Positions 1 through 5,706 of a stretch of DNA of 9,489 nucleotides are shown here, one piece after another. The DNA is taken from contig DAYVGO010000062.1 in NCBI GenBank assembly GCA_045399315.1, forward strand, positions 1 to 9,489. Direction: 5' to 3'. The notes below the pieces were generated by a model. That model did no database searches, was not told the DNA's origin, and saw only the letters and a list, made by a program, of their open reading frames with translations. The translations under genes were made by a program, and so were the position numbers. The DNA is from Arsenophonus sp045399315 (GTDB lineage Bacteria; Pseudomonadota; Gammaproteobacteria; Enterobacterales; Enterobacteriaceae). The number at the start of each line of letters is the position of its first letter. The stretch's first letter is position 1.

Positions 1-87
1 TGCGGCTATTTGACACATATTTTCAATGCCAAACTCCTGTGTATGAACGCTTGCAAAGTCGGTTTGGGCGTAGGGACTGGCGTACAT
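1..87 (-). CDS. Unidentified protein, N-terminal fragment at window edge
   Basis: An open minus-strand frame runs off the left edge and begins with MYASPYAQTDFASVHTQEFG. I do not recognise the family. The composition looks like real protein rather than a shadow, and it follows the helicase gene in the same direction. No good ribosome-binding site precedes the ATG at 87. Seven codons further upstream, in the same frame, is an ATG at 108 that is followed at once by TAG. If the original start was at 108, codon 2 has become a stop and the gene is broken. The rest of the gene lies outside the window. Confidence 0.35.
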   Translation of the reverse strand, partial: MYASPYAQTDFASVHTQEFGIENMCQIAA

Positions 88-182
88 GGCGAAGATTAAT
101 ATCTACATGGTGGTTTACTCGTTTTAAGAAAAATAATAACTTTTTGATTTGTATCAATTTAGGTGCATTTATTTTCGGGAAA

Positions 183-1500
183 TTACTTATTTCTTTTCAT
201 CGCTTCCAGCAATAAGTCCTATATTTCTCGTTTCGAATTACACCTTTCCATCACAACTTCATCGAGTGTCTCTTTAGCGACGATATGGTGGATAAATACA
301 AGGCGGTGTCCGGCCTGTGCCTGACAGGTTGGGCCAATACGTTCAATGACTTGCTGGTATTGCTCCAAATCCCACCAGTGAGAGAAAAAGACCTGGATAT
401 TACCGCCGTCCTGTAAATTTAAGTCGTGGCCACAGCTTGCGGGATCGGCAAAAAGTTGCGGTATTTTTCCCTTATTCCAGTCCGTAAGGGTGTATGAGTT
501 AGTGTCTAACATTTTCCCTTTTGGAAAGGCTTTTAGTAGGCGCTCAAGGTTATCCAGTGATAAGCAACCAGCACTGGCATTCCCCCTGCTTCATTAACGA
601 TACCTTCCAGTGCCTGAATTTTGGCATTGTATATCTCTATCCAGTTGTGGCTTTCATAGGTATAGATAGGGCCTGATGCAATTTGTAAGGTTTTTATTGC
701 CTTGGTGGCGGCGTTAATACCTCGATGGCATTATCGCCCAACTCAAGAAAGAGTTCTTTTTCCATTTCCTGATAGTGCTTTCGGGCAAGAGCTGGAAGTG
801 CAACGTTGATGACATTGTGGATGGGGTCGGCAATATCGAACCAGTCAGCTGTATTAAGGGACAAGGTGATATCACTGAGTGCTGCCTGAATTTGCGCCTG
901 AGCAAAAGGCAAAGGCTCAAATTTACTCCACTGCTGTCCGGGAAACTGAATACGGTTAAACCAGCGTGAAGTAAAAGCGTTATGTGTCCTGCCTAAGCGT
1001 TCGCCCGGTCAACAAACTAGGCTTGTCCCCATAAATCCATTAAGCCATTCGGTGAAGGCGTGCCGGTCAGATTAACCCAGCGATGAATAAATTTATGAGC
1101 GATTTTGGCTAATGTTGTGGCACATTTGCCGCCTTTGTGTAACCGGAAAGGTTTTAATCGGGTGCTTTCATCGGCAATGACGGTACCAAAAGGCCAGTTG
1201 TCACCGACTGTCTCAACCGGCCAAACCAGATTGTCGTAATTGATAGTAAATACGGTGGCGTGGTTGTTTTTTAGTGCATTTAATCGGGTATTGGCAGTGC
1301 CGATGATGGGTTGCACTTCGATATTACACAGGTGGTTCCACTTAAGCACTTCATCCGGCCAAGTGGATTGCGCTACAATAGTGTGAGCACTAATGCGGGT
1401 TTTGTTTTACTCCCTGCCAGATAGAGATTTTCTAATGCCGTCAGTGTCGCTACGGTTTTGCCCATTCCCATACTCATCCAGACATTTGAGCGTGGGGGGT
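183..1500 (-). pseudogene. SNF2-family phage DNA helicase, multiply broken
   Basis: This is a remnant of the phage-type SNF2/DEAD-like helicase of about 450 residues that accompanies DUF2800, DUF2815 and polymerase genes in phage replication modules. Motifs can be followed in order over several frames: Walker A MSMGMGKTVATL (about 1470), motif II VIADESTRLK (about 1170), motif III LTGTPSPNGLMDLW (about 1060), then GQQWSKFEPLPFA, HYQEMEKELFLELGDNA, NLQDGGNIQVFFSHWWDLEQ, and motif VI with ERIGPTCQAQAGH (about 310). The family's usual TRQAQAGH arginine is Cys here. Frameshifts are visible near 1395, 1010, 710 and 530. In-frame stops interrupt WGQA-FVD (1017) and KREI-DLLLEAMKR (219). The original stop is at 183. 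The N terminus is lost in a junction with the AntA gene. It would once have unwound or remodelled DNA during phage replication; it is not functional now. Confidence 0.9.
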
Positions 1501-1899
1501 AAGGTAATCGACTTTTGTTGATAACTTTTTGTTTTTCAATAACAATTTTTCTTTTTCTCCCTCGGCACGAATGACCATCAATACCAGTTCTTTTGTTGTT
1601 GGCAGCAATGTTTGGATTTATGGTTGTAAAACTCGCTTTTCACATTCAATAAAGTACTGTCTGGCTTGTTTGCCTTTTTCGTTACGTTCTACCATTGAAA
1701 GTTTTTTCGCCATGTTGAGGGCGATATGGTATTCCTTAAGTTTTTGTGGACGAGATTTTGAGCTCACCAATTTTGATGAGCTCAAATTTTCAACAATAAT
1801 AAAATCATCTCCCTCTACAAATCCATATTGTTTAATTCTGTCTTTTATCCAATTGTAAAAATCTTTATCAATTGTTTCGATATTTATTAAATTTGACAT
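1480..1899 (-). pseudogene. AntA/AntB-type antirepressor, truncated
   Basis: The start ATG at 1899 (MSNLINIETI) has GAAGGA upstream. Residues 1 to about 93 form an AntA/AntB antirepressor domain: DKDFYNWIKDRIKQYGFVEG, then EYHIALNMAKKLSMVERNEK and QARQYFIECEK, all family hallmarks. A TAA at 1618-1620 ends the frame, but the same frame continues beyond it with TKELVLMVIRAEGEKEKLLL and KNKKLSTKVDYLTPHAQ. That is the charged coiled-coil linker that normally leads into a C-terminal KilAC-like domain. The C-terminal domain is missing: the frame runs into helicase sequence near 1480. Such proteins bind and neutralise CI-type repressors to induce the prophage. The N-terminal domain alone (93 residues) could still be made. 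The DNA polymerase fragment lies directly upstream. Confidence 0.85.
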
Positions 1900-1950
1900 A
1901 AAGGTATCCTTCAATAATTAAAGGGATGATAATACAACCTCTTAGTGCAA
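1897..1950 (-). promoter_or_regulatory. Antirepressor leader, copy 1 (AntA gene)
   Basis: The minus strand reads CTAAGAGG, a T/A-rich stretch with ATTAT, then TTTAATTATTGAAGGATA before the ATG. The same arrangement is found before the gene starting at 3107, where it reads CTAAGAGG, ATTATTTATC, TTTAATTATTGAAGAAT and ATG. The similarity continues into the first codons (Met-x-Asn-Leu). This marks a shared 5' untranslated region, from duplication or recombination. GAAGGA is the likely ribosome-binding site. Confidence 0.55.
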
Positions 1951-1989
1951 AACTGGCCAGTTGTATAATGTTATCATAAATCAACTCCG

Positions 1990-2392
1990 AGCAATGGGCT
2001 TTTAAGGCTTCAATATCTTTAGCTTTATCGGCATTGATATTGAATATATCACAAAGCAAACTTTAACTCACCCGGTAAGCCATGTGCCAGTGCCTATACT
2101 AACGTATTATGAATTTTGAACAGGGGTAGGTCGATATTTAACACCTGTTTTAAAATCACGGTATCGAATATTCCGCCGTTATGCCAGACGGTTAAGACCA
2201 CTGGGTCATCAAGATATTCTTTTAAGTCATCAGGCATTATTTTATCTTCAGTCACATCTCAGACGTTCACCGCCTGATTATTGAAGGTATAAGCAAAAAG
2301 TATTATCTCAGCGTTCTCAGCATAACGGTGTGTGCCACAATAATTGGTATGTCACTGTAGGTTTCTAAATCGCAAAACAGTAAATTTTACAT
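1990..2392 (-). pseudogene. Family-A phage DNA polymerase, 3'-5' exonuclease fragment
   Basis: Several frames joined together give the N-terminal exonuclease part of the phage pol I-like polymerase found with DUF2800/DUF2815 genes. Visible pieces are NLLFCDLETYSDIPI with the Exo I acidic pair D-x-E, then HRYAENAEILLFAYTFNNQA, MPDDLKEYLDDPVVLTVWHN followed by GGIFDTVIL, and ALAHGLPGE followed by LCDIFNINADKAKD. Lesions are a stop as codon 2 (ATG TAA), a frameshift near 2340, TGA in place of Trp (NV-stop-DVTED, about 2263), TAG in place of Gln (LV-stop-ALAHG, about 2098), and another frameshift near 2060. Sequence stops matching expectation at about 2000, after roughly 130 residues of a protein normally over 600 long. 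The polymerase domain is absent from the window. It is dead. Confidence 0.88.
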
Positions 2393-2398
2393 GATAAA

Positions 2399-3107
2399 CT
2401 ATCCTTCTCTGGCGGTGACAGAAAAACGCCCCATTTTCGGATGATACCCCTGATTGCGCCGTTTTTCAGCCTGGAGCGTTATGTTATGCTGTGCATTTTT
2501 AAATGCGGTTTCGTCAATTACCGGCATTTGAGTAATTTGGCCACCCGGTGCAACATGAGGTACTTTTTTGTAGGGAACATTCCACGCCATCACTAACTGC
2601 TGACATTTCGCATCACTAAGCCGTAAGTCGTTTTAAGATAGCTATCACCCTGAAAACCCACTGGGATAGCGCCTTGTTTGATGTGTTCGATTTTTTCCGA
2701 GACCTGTACAACCTGATTCTCGATATGCTTTAAGTGTTGCTCCTGTTCAACTTGTGTCATTGCATAAGCAGATTAAGCTCCGCCTGTGATTTAGGTTTGC
2801 TTTGCTGCTCTAGTTTATCAATCAACGAGCGGCGAACCGCTTTAGATTCATGTTCTGTAACCCGAAGGGCTTGCTTAAGCACCATACGAATAACTTCTGA
2901 TTCTGTATTATTTGTTTTTTGAACTACGAAAATTTCGTAGTATTCTCTTTCAAGTTCGTCTTTGATACGATTAATAAAGTCATTATTGCGAATAGGCTTT
3001 TCACCATGTTCTTTTCGTGTCTCGTTGACCATGATCAGTAATTGTTGGGAATCGATGGTTTCGCTGTTAGAAAGGGTGAGATTTTGTACATTCATTAAAT
3101 TTTGCAT
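2399..3107 (-). pseudogene. Rha-like phage antirepressor-type regulator with two frameshifts
   Basis: The first frame (ATG 3107, MQNLMNVQNL) has an N-terminal domain reading ETIDSQQLLIMVNETRKEH, then a segment ending ESKAVRRSLIDKLEQQ. This resembles the 'recognise, then extend into a charged linker' plan of Rha-like and related antirepressors. It ends at 2757 with TGA overlapping an ATG. The next frame reads MTQVEQEQHLKHIENQVVQV, a coiled coil, then AIPVGFQGDSYLKTTYGL. After one more single-base loss the reading continues DAKCQQLVMAWNVPYKKVPH and KNAQHNITLQAEKRRNQGYH, ending PKMGRFSVTAREG. Restoring one base at about 2760 and one at about 2617 gives an uninterrupted 236-residue protein, so I treat it as one broken gene. 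Alternatively the ATGA overlap separates two genes. The exact family is uncertain. Confidence 0.6.
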
Positions 3108-3160
3108 GTAAAAATTCTTCAATAATTAAATTGATAAATAATGGCCTCTTAGAAAAGAGC
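3105..3160 (-). promoter_or_regulatory. Antirepressor leader, copy 2
   Basis: The minus strand has CGCTCTTTTCTAAGAG, which can form a small hairpin (CTCTT/AAGAG, loop TTCT) and also contains a boxA-like CGCTCTT. It is followed by ATTATTTATCAATTTAATTA and TTGAAGAATTTTTAC before the ATG at 3107. It matches the leader of the AntA gene closely and, more loosely, the leader of the ORF6N gene (ATCAATTTATTCGCTTAATT, then ACGGAGATATTTCT). Confidence 0.5.
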
Positions 3161-3171
3161 GTTAGGATTAT

Positions 3172-3925
3172 TTAATGGTGTTCTAAGAAGTGGGTGATTT
3201 CACCTTTGTACCAGTGGTCAGTGCGTGCGGTGATTATCCCTGTTTGTTGATGGTGGAAATGCTCAAAAAAGCTGTTTGATCTCCACTAATACCATATCGA
3301 CATTCTCACGCTTACGTAAGATCCGCGTAATCGTCTGCTTTTCTGCGTCATTAATGATTTGGCGCAGTGATTCGGTGATGTAATAAATCCGCCGGTATTC
3401 TTCAGCAATTAACGGTATATGTTCCACCTGAAAGCGTTGGGGTGGTGGTGTGTCGGTCACTTCGCGCAGCGCCAGCCACACCGCATTAGTTCAGGAACGC
3501 TCAAATCGAAAGCCATTGGTAATACACCAGACTAAATGCGTCAGGTTACGGGTATAAAAATGGCTAAAACGCTCTGAGGCTTTGGGTTGGTGTTGAGGAT
3601 TAGGATTAGTGGTTTGTTTATCCAGAATATCCAAGACCCATTTTCTGAACTCTTTCGCTACAGGTGTACGGGCAAACATGGCAACAAGATGGGCACCACG
3701 TAGCGAGAAAATGTGGGTTCGCGCCTTTAAATTCGCCGAGAGAGTTGATTCGATTGTCTCAGACATTCCTACAGAAAACTCGTTGGAATTTTGTTTATAT
3801 AGCATAGTTACTGCATTGCTAGTTGCGTACTGAAAGACCTTAGCAAGTTCAGCGGAAGTAAACCAAATCCTTCCATTATGGGAAATAGTTTTAAGAACGG
3901 TATTACGGAAAACTAGAGTAGTCAT
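3172..3925 (-). pseudogene. BRO-N domain phage antirepressor (Ant-type), broken
   Basis: The ATG at 3925 (MTTLVFRNTVLKTISHNGRI) follows the site AGAAAGGAA at a proper distance. Residues about 4-105 are a BRO-N domain: WFTSAELAKVFQYATSNAV, HIFSLRGAHLVAMFARTPVA, KEFRKWVLDILD. The rest reads ERFSHFYTRNLTHLVWCITN, then GFRFERS-stop-TNAVWLALREV. The stop is a single in-frame TGA (3488-3490) where Trp is expected. The frame continues through RRIYYITESLRQIINDAEKQ and ILRKRENVDMVLVEIKQ to a one-base insertion near 3266. After that FFEHFHHQQTGIITARTDHW reaches the true stop at 3172, 251 codons in all. Family members antagonise prophage repressors. An in-frame upstream ATG at 3982 could give a 19-residue extension. 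Translation is probably controlled by the neighbouring C4 RNA. Only the first 145 residues, BRO-N included, can now be made without readthrough. Confidence 0.85.
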
Positions 3926-3936
3926 AGTAATGATTT

Positions 3937-3982
3937 CCTTTCTAGGATTAGGATAATCACCACCTAGAGGTTCGAATCTCAT
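3937..3982 (-). promoter_or_regulatory. C4 target site (b2-a2) over the ant ribosome-binding site
   Basis: The minus strand carries b2 (GATTCGAACC, 3969-3978) and a2 (CTAGAAAGG, 3937-3945). The a2 element contains the Shine-Dalgarno sequence of the BRO-N gene starting at 3925. Both are repeated upstream as b1 and a1, and both have antisense counterparts (a', b') in the proposed RNA. An ATG at 3982, in frame with the gene, lies just ahead of b2, so pairing would cover both possible starts. Confidence 0.7.
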
Positions 3983-3984
3983 AT

Positions 3985-4085
3985 TGGCGGTGAACTGAAC
4001 AGGGTTCGAACTACTGGCTAGAAAGGGCCCGGTGAGCCTTTCAGCTCTCCTATCCAGCCCACCATTGATTCTTGATATGGCAGAC
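3985..4085 (-). ncRNA. c4: C4-type antisense RNA
   Basis: This is the non-coding interval between two antirepressor genes. The minus strand has a 7-bp stem GGTGGGC/GCTCACC (one G-U pair), then GGGCCCTTTCTAGCCAG, which contains antisense element a' (CCTTTCTAGC, 4017-4026). Next come b' (AGTTCGAACC, 4002-4011) and GTTCAGTTCACCGCC, with a short GAAC/GTTC hairpin. Element a' is perfectly complementary to a1 upstream (10 nt, 4122-4131) and a2 downstream (9 nt, 3937-3945). Element b' is complementary to b1 and b2 over GTTCGAA. The order b1-a1, a'-b', b2-a2 is that described for the c4 locus of phages P1, P7 and P22. There a processed RNA from the ant transcript blocks translation of icd/ant. Exact ends are estimates. 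Confidence 0.72.
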
Positions 4086-4121
4086 TAACGCATAAAAAAC
4101 ACGCTGTTGGCGTACTATTCG

Positions 4122-4150
4122 CCTTTCTAGCTACGGCGGGGTTCGAATCC
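4122..4150 (-). repeat. C4-locus upstream elements b1 and a1
   Basis: The minus strand has GGATTCGAACCCC (b1, 4138-4150) and GCTAGAAAGG (a1, 4122-4131). Each repeats the target elements in front of the BRO-N gene and is complementary to the antisense RNA between them. In P1-type loci the corresponding upstream copy lies 5' of the c4 RNA in the same transcript. Confidence 0.65.
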
Positions 4151-4215
4151 TGACACCTGACTTTGCAGATGTAAATAAGCTATAGCGCATGATTTCTTCT
4201 TTCATCAATGGTTAT

Positions 4216-5019
4216 TTAAACGAATTCGCTTTTTGCTGATTCTTGCTCAGTGACAAGAATTTCCTTAAATTTCTTTATTGCCTTATCATTGTAGCGAAAA
4301 GATTCGATCTCTTTGTTACTGTAAGGTGATTTATCGAGATAGGTATCGGCATACTCTTTAACTTTCATTTTGTTATCATTAACGATCCGACCAATCTTAT
4401 TTGCGGAGACACCAAACATTTTGCCAATTTCTGTTACGGTATAATGTTTTTCAGTGATAACAGGTAAGGGGATTACTTCACTACCTGCAATAGGGTTAAT
4501 CAGTCCGGCTATTATGTATGGTTTGTCTTGTGTTATCGGAAAGATGAGTTGCCCATTCAAATATCTTCTTCACATTTTCTATTTGAATTTGTATTGCTCT
4601 GGCCTTTCGAAATTGAGGTAATCTGCTGTCCTCGTTAGGGTAGGATTTTTTTGTATTGTGGCTTGAGTGAAGTAATTATCTTCTAATGCTTTGTACCAAT
4701 CCCATGCTTTATCAGTTTCTAATATTTTTGCATGCCGAAAAGCCTCTCGTTCTATCCATAAGATTAATTGACTTGCATATTTACTAACCAACCCCTCCTT
4801 AAAAGAGGGTAGCCTTTTAATTGATTGCCGTTCATCACGTTTAATTAAATAGTAATGTTTACCTTCAATAAAATCGACCTTCATTTTGAATAAAGTTATT
4901 AGAAATCTTTTTTCAGTAGCACCATAATCTTGAGCAAGTATTTTGGTAGTAATTACTCTTTTGTTTTGATATTCAATAACAGGTAATTGCATATTTTGAA
5001 TTGTGATTAATTTAGACAT
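4216..5019 (-). pseudogene. ORF6N-domain phage antirepressor, interrupted by stops
   Basis: The ATG at 5019 follows ACGGAGATATTTCT. Residues about 5-95 match the ORF6N domain (ITIQNMQLPVIEYQNKRVIT, then AQDYGATEKRFLITLFKMKV and EGKHYYLIK). A linker follows to YLNFERPEQYKFK, where TAG (4579-4581) and a TGA two codons later end the frame. The same frame then continues, with no shift, through LNGQLIFPITQDKPYIIAGL into a C-terminal domain reading HYTVTEIGKMFGVSANKIGR and KSPYSNKEIESFRYNDKAIK. That is the putative DNA- or repressor-interaction domain typical of long antirepressors. End to end it is 267 codons, the usual size for this class. So it is probably one gene with two nonsense codons. Separate translation of the C-terminal part from TTG at 4560 is possible. 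It lies just upstream of the C4 locus, in the same direction. Confidence 0.82.
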
Positions 5020-5071
5020 AGAAATATCTCCGTAATTAAGCGAATAAATTGATGGATTAACTTGAAAGATT

Positions 5072-5100
5072 TTGCAGATTGAACCCTAAACTGATTATAC
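5072..5100 (+). promoter_or_regulatory. Possible promoter for the DUF1640-tRNA unit
   Basis: TTGCAG (5072-5077), a 17-nt spacer and TTATAC (5095-5100) resemble a sigma-70 promoter about 25 nt upstream of the plus-strand ATG at 5126. It faces away from the ORF6N gene, whose start is at 5019. The match is moderate and by eye only. Confidence 0.35.
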
Positions 5101-5125
5101 TTACCTAAACACAGGAAATTTCTTT

Positions 5126-5310
5126 ATGGGTCAAGTTGCATTTGATACACTGCAGGCATCAGAAGAACTAGAAAGTGCTGGTATTTCGAGAGAACAAGCC
5201 AGCTATCTCACTGGTAGTACGTAAATCACATGAGTGTGCTGGTGTTAAGCGCGGGTATTTTAGGTGTCCTTTCTCTGGTGGTAAAAGCCTTCTTGATGCC
5301 TGCGTTGTAA
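5126..5310 (+). pseudogene. DUF1640-like membrane-anchored coiled-coil protein, internally deleted
   Basis: The ATG at 5126 follows AGGAAA. The first 34 residues, MGQVAFDTLQASEELESAGI then SREQASYLTG, fit the N terminus of the small DUF1640 (CCDC90-like) proteins found in many prophages. The frame stops at TAA (5222-5224). One base over, it continues VVRKSHE, the next expected segment, and then the coiled-coil middle is missing. In the third frame, 5230-5310 encodes MSVLVLSAGILGVLSLVVKA and FLMPAL, a single hydrophobic helix like the C-terminal membrane anchor of the family. The best reading is an N-terminal head and a C-terminal anchor joined by a deletion. The 26-residue hydrophobic piece alone could be a small membrane peptide, but its start has no clear ribosome-binding site. 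Confidence 0.5.
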
Positions 5311-5320
5311 CTACTATTAT

Positions 5321-5396
5321 GGGTTATTAGCTCAGTTGGTAGAGCAGAGGACTTTTAGTCCATCGGTCGCAGGTTCGAATCCTGCATAGCCCACCA
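5321..5396 (+). tRNA. tRNA-Lys (anticodon UUU)
   Basis: A 76-nt cloverleaf: acceptor GGGTTAT/ATAGCCC (one G-U pair), D arm GCTC-AGTTGGTA-GAGC, anticodon loop CTTTTAG with anticodon TTT, T arm GCAGG-TTCGAAT-CCTGC, and an encoded CCA end. The D and T arms match the enterobacterial tRNA-Lys closely. The anticodon stem GAGGA/TCCAT contains an A-A mismatch at 28-42 and a G-T pair at 27-43. Position 38 in the loop is G, where A is usual. It lies 11 nt after the DUF1640 remnant on the same strand. Its end is 2 nt from the stop codon of the convergent gene. No terminator is visible. The stem defects suggest a phage copy that is drifting. Confidence 0.88.
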
Positions 5397-5398
5397 TC

Positions 5399-5624
5399 TT
5401 ACTGATTTAACCTTGCTAGTCGTTTATTTTCCTTTCTCAGGCACTGGTTCTCTTCAGCCAATATTTTAATCATGTTGATTAATGTTTTTGTTTTCTCATC
5501 TGCATAAATTTGTTGTGCTAAGTTAAGCCGATAATGGCTGTTATTACGGGGGTTAGTGAGTGTAATCATCTCACCAATATATACGGATGCTTTCAGTAAC
5601 AAGATGGTGATTATCTGTTTTCAT
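5399..5624 (-). pseudogene. Small leucine-zipper-like protein, unknown function, probable frameshift
   Basis: A strong ribosome-binding site (GAGGAGG) precedes the ATG at 5624, which reads MKTDNHHLVTESIRI and then hits a stop. One base over, the frame continues YIGEMITLTNPRNNSHYRLN, then LAQQIYADEKTKTLINMIKI and a C-terminal LAEENQCLRKENKRLARLNQ with leucines at heptad spacing. Removing one base near 5581 gives a clean 74-residue protein. I do not recognise the family. The gene follows the DUF2800 remnant in the same direction. If intact, the alternative is a TTG start at 5602 without a good ribosome-binding site. Confidence 0.5.
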
Positions 5625-5688
5625 TTTTAAGCCTCCTCGGGGATTTACTCTCTTTATATCGAATTTCCCTGTTTAATTTGATTTTCAT
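5611..5688 (-). CDS. Possible 25-residue basic peptide
   Basis: A short frame (MKIKLNREIRYKESKSPRRL, then KNENR) starts 19 nt after the stop of the DUF2800 remnant and has AAAGG ahead of it. It ends 14 nt inside the next small gene and spans that gene's ribosome-binding site, so it could act as a translational coupler or leader. It is strongly basic. Nothing else supports it. Confidence 0.2.
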   Translation of the reverse strand: MKIKLNREIRYKESKSPRRLKNENR

Positions 5689-5706
5689 GAGTTTGTTACC
5701 TTTTGA

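Noticed and set aside
1529..1858. 109-residue plus-strand open frame
   Set aside because: It is the shadow of the AntA gene and its linker, which give a clear domain match on the minus strand.
1868..2059. 63-residue minus-strand frame as a separate gene
   Set aside because: Its first third is polymerase sequence in a shifted frame, and the rest is the AntA leader read through.
2734..2922. Cys-rich plus-strand frame
   Set aside because: It lies wholly opposite the Rha-like gene and has no ribosome-binding site or recognisable domain.
219..3490. Possible stop-codon recoding (TGA or TAG read as Trp or Gln)
   Set aside because: All three stops occur inside genes, together with many frameshifts and deletions, so decay explains them. 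The intact repressor uses a standard TAA stop.
3961..4150. Three GGTTCGAA-like segments resembling tRNA T-arms, and a CCCACCA end at 4063
   Set aside because: No cloverleaf can be built around any of them. The segments are explained better as the b1, b' and b2 elements of the C4 locus, TTCGAA being self-complementary.
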